Positions 22,824 through 35,029 of a stretch of DNA of 64,000 nt are shown here, in pieces. The stretch's first letter is position 1; each line of letters opens with the position of its first letter. Below the pieces are notes generated by a model, which saw only the letters and a program-made list of their open reading frames with translations, did no database searches and was not told the DNA's origin. Source of the DNA: Trichodelitschia bisporula (taxonomy: Eukaryota > Ascomycota > Dothideomycetes > Phaeotrichales > Phaeotrichaceae); contig ML996704.1 in the NCBI GenBank assembly GCA_010356995.1, forward strand, positions 108,404-172,403. Reading direction: 5' to 3'. The position numbers and the translations under genes are program-made.

Positions 22824-23825
22824 GGATTTTTGAGGCAGTTCACTTAGGCATAATGGTCAGTTTTCCTGCTGGTATCGTTGCATTCTTCGGCGGGCATAGC
22901 TGCTGCAGATACTCTGTGTTGTGGCTTGGGACGGCGTTGGTGGTTATCATTTGTGAACGATATTGCGTCTTTTGGCTCACGTCTTGAGCCTCAATTCCCT
23001 TGAACCTTGTACATTAGACGGGGATGATCCTTTGCGTCTCAGATGTGGCAAAGTCACGATCCCTACGTGACGGAGGGGGTGGATTCGGAAAAGGTGGAGG
23101 AGTGTTGCAGGTTGTCATTTGTATGGTGCCGGACAGGCGCTTGACGTGGAGAAATGCGATTAGGACGTGGAAATAGCAGTAGCAATGGGACACGCACTCA
23201 TTACACCAGTCTGTGGCCGCAGTATTTTGAAGTTTACTGAAGCTTCCTTGGTCCATGTCGGTACGATACTATGGCCGCTGCTGAAGTACCTGACAAGCTG
23301 AGAGTCATGCGTGCGGTTCAAACCAGTCAACCCTGTGCATCTCTTCGAAGCTTTCGAAGCTTTCGCACAGTCGACAAATGCACATTCACAGTACGTATCT
23401 CACGCGATAAAGGCTACTGCCTCTGCCCGCGAGGTACCCCGCCCTTTTGCCACCACATGCCAATGGTAGCGCGGAATTGGGGGCGTGAGGTGGGTCGACC
23501 GGCTTCAATTGCCACATCGGGTCTGGCGCGGCATGAGCTTGTGCCTGCCAAACGGCGGGGCTTGCGGAGAAGGGCTGATTGTTGCTGCACATGAGTGAGG
23601 GGTATGAGTTAAATAGTCCGCGTGTTCCATCGTCAGCGGGGAGAAAGACTGCTAGTATTCTGTTCATCTTGAAGAACTCCTCGTTGTCGTCGTTGAGCAA
23701 TTGGGACCCTGGCTGCTTCCGTTGCCGACTTTGCGGGGAAGACAGACCTACGTCACCGCCCTTAGCCGCTGAGCTTCACTTTCCCCACTTCTTCGCCTCA
23801 CGCACCGATTGCATTCGACACGATC
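22824..23825. other. Intergenic region between SET2 and GABA transaminase
   Basis: No supported gene. It contains the SET2 3' flank and the presumed promoter of the downstream aminotransferase. A short tandem AGCTTTCGA motif occurs at about 23349-23366. Confidence 0.45.
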
Positions 23826-25489
23826 ATGGCGTCTCTCCGTTCTGCTGTACGTTTGCGGCCGGCGATTGCATCGCTGCTCCCATGCGGTGTTGTGAAATTC
23901 ACGCGTTGTCTGAGTGTCGCTACTGCGCCGCCGAACTCGAAGCCTTCGTTCTTCCCCAATGAGCCTGCGGGCCCGTCGGTGAAGACGGCGATTCCTGGGC
24001 CTAAGAGCACGGATGCGATTGAGCGGCTGCATCGTGTGTTCGACACGCGGAGCTTGAATATGATGGGGGATTATAGTGCGAGTGCGGGGAACTAGTATGG
24101 TTTGCTCCCGGGGGCGGGAGCGGGGCTGACAGTTGTAGTCTTGCGGATCTGGATGGGAATGTGTTGCTTGATGTGTAAGTTCTTAATGGATACTATGATG
24201 TGAGAGCATTGATAGCTAAGTGATACCAGCTACGCCCAAATCGCCTCCATCCCCGTCGGATACAACAACCCTGCCCTCCTCGAAGCGGCCCAAACACCAC
24301 AAATGGCCTCCGCGCTGATTAACCGGCCCGCACTAGGGAACTTCCCCTCGCATGACTGGGCCGAGATCCTCGAAACCGGCATCCTATCCGTCGCGCCCAA
24401 GGGCCTGAACCAAGTCTTCACGGGACTGGCGGGCAGCGACGCGAACGAGCTCGCCTACAAGGCGGCCTTCATGTACAAGCGGCAGCAACAGCGCGGTGAC
24501 GACCACACCAACTTCACAGATGAAGAAGTCTCAAGCGCAATGCTGAACAAAGCGCCCGGCGCGCCTCCGCTCAGTATCTTATCCTTCAAGTCTGCCTTCC
24601 ACGGCCGTCTCTTCGCCAGCCTGTCCACCACGCGCTCCAAGGCGATTCACAAACTGGACATCCCGGCGTTCGACTGGCCGCAGGCCTCCTTCCCCAAGCT
24701 ACGGTACCCGCTCGACGACCCCGCAAACGCAGACTTCAACAAAGCCGAGGAGCAGCGCTGTCTGGACGAAGTCGAGCACCTGATCAAAACCTTCCATGCC
24801 CCCCCCGCTGCCGTCGTCATCGAACCCATCCAATCCGAAGGGGGCGACAACCACGCCACCCCCGCCTTCTTCCGCGGTCTCCGCGAAATCACACGCAAGC
24901 ACGACGTCCTCTTCATCGTAGACGAAGTGCAAACGGGCGTCGGCGCAACAGGCAAGTTCTGGGCGCACGAGCACTGGGACCTCGCCGACCCGCCGGACAT
25001 GGTTACATTCTCGAAGAAAGCCCAGACGGCGGGGTATTACTACGGTAACCCCGACCTGCGGCCTAATCTCCCCTATCGCCAGTTTAATACGTGGATGGGT
25101 GACCCCGCGCGTGCCCTGCTGTTCAAGGCGATTATCGGCGAGATCAAGGCGAGGGATTTGGTAGCTCACACGGCGCGCACGGGTGAGTATTTGTATAGGG
25201 AGCTTGAGGGGTTGGCGAAAACTTTCCCTGAGGAGATGAGGGATCTGCGTGGGAAGGGGCAGGGGACGTTTTTGGCGTGGGATTCGCCGCGGAGGGATGA
25301 AGTGCTGAAGTTGGCGAAGAAGGTGGGGATTAATGTTGGGGGGAGTGGGGCGTCAGCTGTGCGGCTGAGGCCGATGTTGGTGTTTGAGAAGCATCATGGT
25401 GAGTTTGCTGCCTTCTGCTGCGGCGAGTGGGGCTAACTTGTGTAGCGGATATTTTGCTTGATGGGCTGAATAAGGTGTTCAAGGGTTGA
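23826..25489 (+). CDS. 4-aminobutyrate aminotransferase, mitochondrial type
   Basis: Exons 23826-24094, 24139-24174, 24230-25398 and 25446-25489 encode 505 residues. The enzyme transfers the amino group of GABA to 2-oxoglutarate with pyridoxal phosphate, the first step of GABA catabolism. Residues 1-30 (MASLRSAVRLRPAIASL) look like a mitochondrial presequence. The junctions rebuild a family-typical segment, NYLADLDGNVLLDV followed by YAQIASIPVGYNNP. Later motifs are TGLAGSDANELAYKAAF, the PLP-binding aspartate in FIVDEVQTGVGATG, and the Schiff-base lysine in VTFSKKAQTAGYYY. Exon 2 is only 36 nt, and its acceptor TTGTAG is preferred over GACAG because it fits the family better. The 3' end converges on the next gene with a 233-bp gap. 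Confidence 0.93.
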
Positions 25490-25722
25490 TAATGGGTAAG
25501 CGAGATTGATCAGTGGAGTGTAAGAGGCTGTGGTGCAGGTATCTAGTGCTTGAAGTGATGGCCCGTGGTCAGCATCCAGAAAGTAGCATACCATCATCTA
25601 GGCCTCTCACTCATTCCCTATGCCGCAAACTGTGCATCAAAAGAGGTGAATCAAAAACGCCCATCCCATGCCAACCATGTATCGCCAATCACTCAAATTT
25701 CCTTCCTCCAAACCCACCGACC

Positions 25723-26245
25723 CTACAACCTCACCGCAACATCCAAACACCCTATCCGCCACTCCCTCCGTAGTCCACTCCTCACCCACTCAACAATCAA
25801 ACTCTCCCTCCCCGCCCTCCGCCACCCGCCCACCGCCTGGGGCATCACGGCCCCTGCAACGCCGCGCACGACCTCGCCTATCGCCGCGGCAGTGACATTC
25901 CCCGTCACATTCGCAATACTGTTGCCTATGCTGCCGCCTGTGTCGTTGGCTCCTGCGGCGGCGCGAGCGGAGCTACCAACCCCGACGCCGGTTAATGCGT
26001 ACCGCGGCTCGAACCAGCTGGCCTGGAAGTCGAAGAGTGCGAGGACGAGGATGCCGAGGAGCAGGGAGCAGTATACGCAGGGGCGGTTGAGGGTGTAGGT
26101 TGCGGAGATGAAGAGGAGGAGGTAGATTGGGGAGGCGTTGGTTCTGTGGGGGGTTAGCTTGGTGGGGGAGATGGGGGAGATAGGGAGGGGGGAGGGGGAC
26201 GTACAGGAAAAAGAGGATTGGGATCCAAGAGCGGAGGCAGAACAT
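25723..26245 (-). CDS. Conserved fungal small membrane protein (NRPCVYCSLL motif)
   Basis: Exon 1 is 26245-26205 and exon 2 is 26143-25723, separated by a 61-nt intron, giving 153 residues. The protein begins MFCLRSWIPILFFL and continues TNASPIYLLLFISATYTLN, then RPCVYCSLLLGILVLALF and DFQASWFEPRYALTGVG. This suggests two or three membrane segments in the first 60 residues. A Gly/Ala/Thr-rich middle with NVT sequons follows, then a short basic tail. I recall the NRPCVYCSLLLGIL block from uncharacterised Pezizomycotina proteins; no function is known to me. The alternative longer frame from 26593 is a proline-rich shadow. It is convergent with GABA transaminase. Confidence 0.7.
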
Positions 26246-27616
26246 TTTGTGTTTATGTCGTGGTGGTGATAATGGGGGATGTTTTCGAGGGCGCTGGAGG
26301 CCTGATTCGAGTCTGCGCTCGAGCGCTGCGTGAGGCGCGCGGTAGAAGCGCGATGGGTATGATGTATGCGCTGCTGAAGATGATGAAGGAAGTGAGTGTC
26401 GTTGTGTTTTGCCTTTGCCTTTGCTCTTGCGCAAATGTCGATGAGCGGCGTTGAGGCTCGGATGACGTGGGGCTGGGCGGTGGGTGGTGCTGATGGCGCC
26501 TGGCGCTTGAATGAAGCGCGGGGGTCTGTGCGGGGGGGTTGGGCTTGGCTGCGACCGGTACGACTTTGGGATTGGGGGGATCGCGTGCTTCAAGAAGGGC
26601 TTTGGGGACGAGATCGATGCTTGATCCCGAGAACTGCTTTACTTTCTTCATTTGGTTCCTCGTCTTCGAATGTAATCCGTATGGTACGCGGTTGCGATCT
26701 ACGATCCATGGGGACTTCCGACGAGGACTCGCAACCTCGACGAACCAGTTCGTACTCGATCAAGTACCTCTACATGCGCATCGTTCAAGATAGAATCACG
26801 GTGGCCGTCGGAGGGCGGCCAGTCTCCGCGGCAATCTACCCGAATGCTGAACTCTTGTGAAGCAACGAACATTTTCTGGCGATATTGGAATCCCGGAGCA
26901 TAGCGACTTGAGATATTCCTAACAAGATAGGAATACGTACTGCTGGAGCTTGCCTGCTCTCTCAGTTTCCTCGCCAATAGGTTCTTATGTCGCACGGCAT
27001 GCGGTAGCACAGGGCAGGGGAGCTTTACGCGACTTCAACATACCGGTCAGTCGCTAGAACTCGGTGGCATTCAATCAGTATGCAGCTGTGGGTGATGGCA
27101 TATATCCGTCTGCATGCTACGCGAAGGCTATTTGCCCTCGCCTGACTTCTTCATTGCCTAGCCTACCGCCTCTTTGCCGGTTCGCTTCATTTCCTATCCA
27201 CTTCATTGCCGACATAGGCGCTAGGCTAAGGTTCGAAGGCGATGTCCTTGGAGCGAAATTTACTGTAGTCACGGTCATACTCCGAGCTGGTATTTCCCTC
27301 GTCTGATGTTCAATGCATTCGTGTTTCCGTGTCTACGACTCCTGGATCGAAGATCCAAAGATATGAGGATAGAAAGATCAGATGGTCCAGGTCTCGATAA
27401 TTACACTCGTCTTCGTCGTCGTGCGGTGGGCATCAAAGAGGCAAGTGGTACGTGCTTCTGACAAGGCACCGAACCCGCGCAATTTGGCCCATATTGACCC
27501 ACCTGCCGCAGGCGTTCGCCTCGTAACCGGAATAGGATGCCGGGCCTCATAAGCCGCAATCCGCTTCAGCAATTGCCTTTAACTGCTGCTTCGGAGGCCG
27601 CATTCTCCCCTCCCCC
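26246..27616. other. Intergenic, no supported gene
   Basis: The promoter of the small membrane protein lies at the left and that of the aminopeptidase at the right. Intervening frames are short and have no recognisable motif. Confidence 0.45.
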
Positions 27617-27910
27617 ATGCCGCTTTCATTCCCCCGAGCCCAACCCCCTGCCCTACTTCGAGCGTGGGTAGCAGGCAGCTGCCCCGCAGCTTGCCGCGCA
27701 AGCAAGCTCCGCCTGCACGCCACGAGCGGGAGCGGGGCAGTATTAAAATGCCGGCATCGCGTCAACGCGGGGCCTTTCGACACACCCATTGCTCGACTGA
27801 CCAGCCAAGCGACGAAAGCCACCGCGACTTCTGTTAAGCTTCAGTTCAACTACGCCTTGAGAATTGCACAGAGACGCACATATTGCAGCTATCATTCTCG
27901 GGAAAGGACG

Positions 27911-30853
27911 ATGTCGGATCGCGATGTTCTGCCCGCGGCGTGAGTTCGGAGCCGAGAGCGAGACCTCGACTGACACTTGCTTCTAGAGTCAAGCCGACGC
28001 ACTATGCGCTCTCGATCTCGAACCTGGAGTTCAAGAACTGGACCTATCAGGGTGTCGTCCGCATTGACCTCGACATAAAGTCTGCCGGCACCGAGGTCGT
28101 CCTCAATGTGCACCAGCTGTCGATCAAGAGCGCGCGGCTGGACGGTGGAGACGAGGGCAGCGTGAGCTATGACAAGGAGAATCAGCGCGTGATCCTGGCG
28201 TTCAAGGAGTACCAGGCGGGCAAGCATGTGCTGGAAGTGAAGTTCGGGGGCATTATGAACAACGTGGGTGCTCTTCAGAGCTCCAAGGAAGCGAGAGTGA
28301 TACTAATGGGGATCAGCAAATGGCCGGCTTCTACCGCTCGCGATACAAGCCAAAGGTCCCTGCTGCTGCCGGCGTACCCCGCGACGACGAGTACCACTAC
28401 ATGCTCAGCACCCAGTTCGAGTCCTGCGATGCGCGCCGTGCCTTCCCGTGCTTTGATGAGCCGAACCTGAAGGCGACTTTTGACTTTGAGATTGAGATTC
28501 CGGAGGACCACGTTGCGCTGAGCAACATGCTGGAGAAGGAGACACGCAAAAGCCGTGATGGGTGGAAGGTCGTCAGCTTTGACATGACCCCCGTCATGAG
28601 CACTTACCTCCTGGCCTGGGCTGTCGGCGATTTCGAGTACATTGAGAGCTTCACGGAGCGCGAGTACAATGGCAAGAAGCTGCCTGTGAGGGTGTACACG
28701 ACTCGGGGCCTCAAGGAGCAGGGTCGTTATGCGCTCGAGCACGCCGGTCCGACGGTGGACTACTTTTCTAAGGTATGGATGCGCTTATGTCACGGGTGGT
28801 GCTGACAGGCAGATCTTCCGCATCGACTACCCGCTGCCCAAGGTCGATCTTCTTGCGGTGCACGAATTTGTAATTATAAGTCCTCCTGCTATGCCAGGCG
28901 GACCGCCACTGACGGAATAGTCGCTCGGCGCCATGGAGAACTGGGGTCTTATTACCTACCGCACGACTGCTCTACTTTTCGACGAGAAGCAATCCGATCA
29001 GCGGTATAAGAACCGCATCGCTTATCTCGTTGCCCATGAATTGGCGCATCAGTGGTTCGGTAACCTAGTTACTATGGACTGGTGGAGCGAGCTCTGGCTC
29101 AATGAAGGCTTCGCGACGTGGGTCGGCTGGCTTGCGGTTGACCACCTGCACCCAGGTTTGTGCATATCACCCCTCCTTGTGTAACTCAACTAACCAATTA
29201 GAATGGAATGTGTGGGCTCAGTTCGTCGTACGTTCCATGCAACGAGGTAATTCTCGCTTATGCTAACCGAGCAAGTCTGAATCCCTCCAAACAGCATTCC
29301 AACTCGACTCCATCCGCAACTCCCACCCGATCGAAGTCCCCGTCCGGAACGCGCTCGAAGTCGACCAGATCTTCGACCACATCTCGTACCTCAAGGGCAG
29401 CTCCGTCATCCGCATGCTCAGCGCCCACCTGGGGACGGAGACTTTCCTCCTCGGCGTCAGCAACTACCTCAAGGCGCACAAGTACTCCAATGCCACGACC
29501 AACGACCTATGGTCCGCGCTGTCCTCCGCCTCAGGCCAGGACGTCAACGCCTTCATGGACCCGTGGATCCGCAAAATCGGCTTCCCCGTCGTTACGCTGA
29601 CCGAGGAACCGAACCAGCTCACTGTGAGCCAGGCGCGCTTCCTTCTCACCGGCGACGTCAAGCCCGAGGAAGACGAAACCACGTGGTGGATTCCCCTGGG
29701 CCTGAAGGAGGGCGGTAAGACGGCCGCTGAAGTCGATGCTGGGGCGCTCACCGCCAAGAAAGATGTGCTCCGCACGGCCAACGACGAGTTCTACAAGCTC
29801 AACGTAGACCAGAACGGCTTCTACCGCACCAACTACCCAGCCGCGCGGCTGCAGAAACTAGGCGCCCAGCGCGCGCAACTCAGCACCGAAGACCGCATCG
29901 GGCTCGTCGGCGATGCAGCGGCGCTCGCGCAGTCGGGCGACGGGACGACGGCGGCGTTCCTGGCAATGGTCGAGGGCTTTGGCGACGAGAAGGAGTATCT
30001 GGTCTGGCAGCAGATGCTGAGTGCGCTCGGCCACATCCAGTCCATTTTCGCGGATGTGCCGGGTGTGAAGGATGGGCTGCGCAAGTTCTCCCTCAAGCTG
30101 CTTACGCCGGCGACGGAGCGCGTGGGCTGGACGTTTGAGGAAGGGGAGAGTTTGCTTACGGGGCAGTTGCGTGCGCTGTTGATTGCGCAGGCGGGGCTCG
30201 CGGGGCATGAGGGGTGAGTTTCACCGCTTTGCCGTGATCATAACTAATCAGACAGTGTTATCGCCGAGGCCCAGCGCCAGTTCAAGGAATTTGCGAAGGG
30301 GGATTGCAATGTAATTCACCCCAGCCTGCGCAGCCCGGTCTTCCGCATCGCGATCAAGGCCGGTGGGCGCGAGGAGTATGAGGCTGTCAAGGCGTTCTAC
30401 AAAAACACGACCGCGGTCGACGGCAAGGAAATCGCACTGCAGAGCATGGGGCGCGTGCAATCCGCCGAGCTAGCGCGGGACTTGCTTAACTTCGCCTTTT
30501 CCCCCGCCGTTGCGGTGCAGGATAGGCACAGCGTGGGTATTTCGCTGGCGAGTAACAGTGCGGTGCGGGTGGAGGTCTGGAACTTCGTGAAGGAGAACTG
30601 GGAGAGTAAGGTTTATCCCGAGTTGAGCGGGAATATGGTTGTGTTGGAACGGTTTTTGAAGAGCGGGTTGAGTAAGTTTGCGAGTTGGGAGGTTAAGAAG
30701 GATATTGAGGGGTTCTTTGAGGGGAAGGATCAGAGGGGGTATGATCGGGGACTGGGGGTTGTGTTGGATACGATTGCGGGGGCGGCGAAGTATCGCGAGA
30801 GGGAGGCGGAGGGGATCAAGGAGTGGCTTACCAAGGCGGGGTATATCCAGTAG
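27911..30853 (+). CDS. M1-family zinc aminopeptidase (APE2/AAP1 type)
   Basis: Exons 27911-27939, 27987-28263, 28317-28772, 28813-28869, 28921-29155, 29202-29246, 29295-30213 and 30256-30853 keep frame and give 871 residues. The enzyme removes N-terminal residues from peptides. Motifs are the substrate-binding GAMEN (about 277), the zinc site HELAHQWF (about 312) and the third ligand in WLNEGFATW (about 334). The first domain begins [14 protein letters not shown], and the C-terminal ERAP1-like helical domain ends [11 protein letters not shown]. The frame is open upstream of the chosen ATG to an ATG at 27617, adding 98 residues that include the Arg-rich, presequence-like LRIAQRRTYCSYHSRERT. 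Two start sites with different localisation are possible. Exon 6 is only 45 nt. Confidence 0.94.
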
Positions 30854-31343
30854 GTGGCGAGAGCTTTTGGATAGTGAGAGGCGATCGGTTGGTAACGAGA
30901 GTAGCAATGAATCCCGTTGGAAACTGTGATTTGGATATCGGTTCTCCTTTCAGGAAGTGCCAGGTCACGGTGGGCATGCATGGATGGGATGTGATGATGA
31001 ATGCTCTTTTTGGACGTTCAACTAAGTACAGACTACAGCGCAGTGTTGTGAGTACCGCAGCCCAAGCACCTGGCTCGTCAAGCTCTCCACCTCGGCATCC
31101 TTCTTTCCTCGCCCATCCAGCCACCGACCGCATATCGCTCGCAACTGCAGTCGTAGCCCTTAGCTCCTTAGGGAAGAAGACCCTACCCACCGTCCCTTCA
31201 TCGCACCTCTTCTTCCGCTGACAGTACTCCTCTTCCTTCCCGGTCACGATGATATCTAGAAAGAAGGAGAACCCCTAGTCGACCGGAAAGCCCTTCGCCA
31301 CCGCCCGCCGGTGGGCACCCGGTCGATCTCGATCCCGCGCAAT
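30854..31343. other. Intergenic, no supported gene
   Basis: The 3' flank of the aminopeptidase. No convincing frame is present on either strand. Confidence 0.45.
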
Positions 31344-31785
31344 TCACCGCTCATCCAGTGCCGCGCACGAGCGGAATAGGGCGGAGGACGCGGCGTACCA
31401 TCGATACTGGTACTTGCCCTTATATTCCCGGAATGTCCAAACACCTGAAACGGTGATGAAATAGGAGGCCAGAAGTAGACAGATGGTCACGAACAGCATC
31501 ACCTCCTCCCGCTTCTTCGAGCCTGAGTTCCGGCCGGCGACGGTAGACAAGAAGGATGCTGAGTGGACGGATGAGAGGAGAAGAACCGGGATCCGCGGAT
31601 CTGGGACATCTCCCGCGCGACGGGGAGTAACCTTGCGCTTGCGCTTGCGGCTCTTCTCACGGCTCTCGTCCGTGGCCTGCGGAAGCACGACCGGAACAGC
31701 CGGCTTCGCGACGGCTCTCGTCCACGCCGCTCGTGCTGGCGTGGGAATGGTCGGGGTACGGGTGTGTCTGCTCTGAGGACGCTGT
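31344..31785 (-). CDS. Hypothetical protein with one membrane segment, 5' end unsure
   Basis: The - strand frame downstream of an acceptor-like site at about 31782 (branch-like ACTGAC, then CCACAG) reads RPQSRHTRTPTIPTP, a basic cluster SREKSRKRKRKVTPRR, and a hydrophobic span VMLFVTICLLLASYFITVSG. It ends WTFREYKGKYQYRWYAAS with a charged tail. The frame is open much further upstream (to 32285), but that part is low-complexity Ser/Pro/His. The first exon is not identified and I recognise no family. Confidence 0.4.
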
Positions 31786-33929
31786 GGATGTGTTATATAG
31801 TCAGTATGTGGGATCGAGCAAGGGAATCGAGTAGGGAGAGAGGAGGAAGTGGTATAAAGGATACACCTCGAAAGAATGAGATGAGGAGGGGAGTTGGGCC
31901 GCCAGGAGGTTGAGTGCCGAAGGACCAGTGGGGAGTGATGATGTGAGGTGGACTCCGGGGGGTTAAGGGACGCCGAAGAGTGGGGGTAGGTTGCCGATTC
32001 CCGGGAGGTGATCCGGCCGAGGATCGAAGAGTATTCGGGAAAATGACTTCGGCTGTGACTGCTGATGGTCACATCCCGATATCCCGTGCGGTGGTTTTGA
32101 GGAAATTGAGCCACGCCGGCACTTCCGAGCAGGATACATGGAAGTCCGGCTTGGACTGCATCTGCAGCCGGTTGCCAGTGTCTCGTCCTTGGTGGCCTCG
32201 GCGGAAACAGACTAAACAAACTGGACAATCCACGTTCGTCTGCCTGGTACGAAGACGGGAGCACGTGTGACCTCCGGTTCGTCATCCGTTGGCTTCTTGA
32301 GCGCGAGCGAGGTCGAACCGTTAGTGCCTACATTCAGACGGTTGAAGAGGACGATGCCATGATCTTCGGGTAAAAGGGGCAGCTCCCGTACATCCGCTCT
32401 GTATCTCGTAAGAAGTTGGCGACGTGGCCGCTGTTTTATTCTGCGTCCCCTGAAGCTGGCGGATTGGGATGTGTACATATACGCGGCCAATGAGCATATC
32501 ATCTAACTGGGTGAGCGAAGGGAGATCAGGTCGAGCCCCAACCGAGCATGACTTGCCCGCGGCGCTCGTGCCCCCTTCATGGTCTTGCGCCGCTTTTCTC
32601 CCTTCCCCGGCGCACCGTTCTTTTGGATTAGTGAGTGACGACGTTCTGCGCGGCGGGAAGGTGGATGCCAACTCCATCCCGAAGTACAGCGCGGCGCCTG
32701 GGAATCATCGGCCCTAGATTCCTACTTCCTCAGCACGTATATCCGACGAGTGGCGCGGTAGTCGTGCAGCGAGCCTTAATGAAACGGCCGCAGCGCACGA
32801 CCAGCCGCGGCATGACCCGCCAGCAGGTCCTCAGTCCGAGATCGCTTGTCGCGGTTCGGTCCGGCATTTATCTCGGAGGGAGGCGAGCGAGACTTTGGAA
32901 GAAGAGCGCGATCTTGTGGGTCCAAGTGTTGCGGACTCCTTGGAAATGAGCAATTCCGCATCCGACGCGGGGCTGGTAAGGAGCCAGACTGATGATGGCG
33001 GCTCTGGCCATGGTTGGTTCAATAGAGAAACCTCTCAGAGCTTCGTGGCATGAGGTCAGAAAGTGCCATACCGCGAAGACGGCTCGAGCGGGAAGAACTG
33101 GTGCTTGCCGATGGAGGTGTCGCCACGGGCGAGGGACATCTGCGTTGGCTTCCTCGGCCCAGGTGTGGTTGGAGGTCCACCCGCCGACGGGGGCGTAATG
33201 GTGGATGACGACGAATGGGATGGCCGAAGCGGCGAAATTCTTGGGAGCAGCAACCGAACCTGAGCGTGGCAAGTGAGCATACTGACTCCAGGGACAACGA
33301 CGTGGGATGTTCGTCTTCGGAAGTACGCCTTCGACCGCGTGGATCGGGAGGCATGTTGCCGCTTGTCGATTTCCACGTCCCCAGTACCCGTCGGGGGTGT
33401 TAGCATCCAGGCGCCTGGCCAATGTGGGGAGATTTTGGTTCATAATGTGGCCTCATACTGATCGACGCCGTGGCAGAAAGAGCGGGCCTTGGGCAGGCGA
33501 CATGTGGTTGGAGGCCCGAGACTACGTCGCCGTGGCGATGCTGGTTCGATATGGAGGCGGCACAGAACGGCTGTCGATGTTCTGGCATGGTGTGGCACGG
33601 TACAGCCGGACGACCGGTGCGGAAGTCGAAGCCGATAACCCAATTACCGAGCACGGAAGGGACACCGTTACGATGGAGAAAGGGTCGGGCAGCGTTGGTA
33701 ACGCTGGGTGCGTTCATGCACTTGCTTTCACCTCTCTTCGGATTAACCTCCACTGACCATCCACATCTTGCTTCCCTGTTTCTTCAAATTCATTTCGATG
33801 TGCCAGATGCAGAGGAGCTGCGCAGGGAACGACAATAATAGAAGCAGGCTCCGGTCTGTTGAAGTCCGACCGAGGTGTGGATCTAAATGGTGGCATGGGC
33901 ATATGTGGGATCCCAGTAAGCACCAGTCC
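31786..33929. other. Decayed accessory sequence, no supported gene
   Basis: GC-rich sequence with many overlapping frames of 60-190 codons on both strands and no clean exon chain. The frames 32212-32502, 32321-32677 and 32868-33443 on the - strand have protein-like composition but no recognisable motif. Confidence 0.4.
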
Positions 33930-34371
33930 TAGGCCTTGCCTACAGCGTCCCCTCCTGGTCGCGGATGAAGCACTTGAGCTTGTGGAGAGCAGCGAAGTTG
34001 CCCAAGACATCGTCTCGGAAGATTTTCAGGGCTTTGTTCTAGGCTGGCTGGCTCTCGCCCTCGTTCCTGGGAAACAAGGAGCCGAACGGTGATGACATAC
34101 CATTCTTGTGCTGTGATGACGGGGCATGCTTCAGGATGGGTACAAGGCGTATGAGGTGCAGCAGCGTCACCTTGTACATGTTCGTCTTGTACGTGCTGTC
34201 AAAGAACAACGTTTCGGGATAGGCAGACATTACGCGGCATTCGTCGATGGCTATGATGCCTAGACGTCTCTGGAACTCGGGCCCTCGGAACAGCGCTCGG
34301 AATTCCGGAGACAGCGCCTGCTCAGGCCCAAAACCGATGTGCACACGCTTTTGGCACATGGAGATGAACAT
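33930..34371 (-). mobile_element. Broken MULE-type transposase piece joined to a RecQ-like helicase piece
   Basis: Read on the - strand, the 5' part (about 34371-34230) contains GPEQALSPEFRALFRGPEF followed by RRLGIIAIDECRVM. This resembles the motif II region (DECH/DEAH) of RecQ-like helicases found in fungal accessory DNA. It runs in frame into LFFDSTYKTNMYKVTLLHLI, a match to the first catalytic-aspartate region of MULE transposases (DSTYKTNRYxxPLLHI). A further MULE-like block, ALKIFRDDVLGNFAALHKLK, follows at about 34040-33970 in another frame. The element is fragmentary and interrupted. The family calls rest on motif memory only. Confidence 0.55.
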
Positions 34372-35029
34372 AAAGAAACGGGTAAGCGAGCTGTGAATCG
34401 CTTCCGCGTAATGAGCCAGAGTCCTCAGTAGGCATCAAGCGAGGGAACTTCGCAGACCCTTCCTCAGCGTTGACATGCGTCCAAATTGCTCGAGAGATTC
34501 CATCGACAGGGGCGCGCTCCTGCGGCTGGTCCATGGCGTTTAACTCGGGACGGAGCAAAATTAGAGTACATGAAGAATGGGACGAGCTAAGACTTCTAGC
34601 CATCATCTTTCTTGCCTTCGGTACCGGCTGAACCCTCGGCGGCGAACCCCGCGCGTTGGGTCTGACGACGGTTGCTGGTCCTCCTCCAACCGGGGATGGT
34701 GATCTTGCGCGGCATGCTCGCCTTGCGGCTAAACCCCTTCGCCTTACGGCTAGACCCCTTCGCCTTACTCTTGCCGGCTGTAAACGCACATTCGATGAAG
34801 ATAACGAGATTCGATATATTGCAGCTGCGGCATCCCGACGAAGAACCCATAGCGCATTGCCGAGAGCGCTATCCCGGTCCCGGAGGAAGAACAACGCCGA
34901 AGCATCTCATCCTTAATCTTGGAGAACAGGGCCGGAGCCGTCGGAACATCGAAGAAACGCTCCATCCTGATCTTCACTTTCAGCTCCGATGAAGGTTGAT
35001 GCACCAACCACACCCGGAGCTCATGGTCG
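34372..35029 (-). other. Basic linker-like sequence between two transposase pieces
   Basis: One - strand frame (34596-34850) is Lys/Arg/Ser-rich with tandem KAKGSSRKAKGFSRKA and could be the DNA-binding tail of a transposon protein. Other frames overlap it. No complete gene is supported. Confidence 0.3.
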
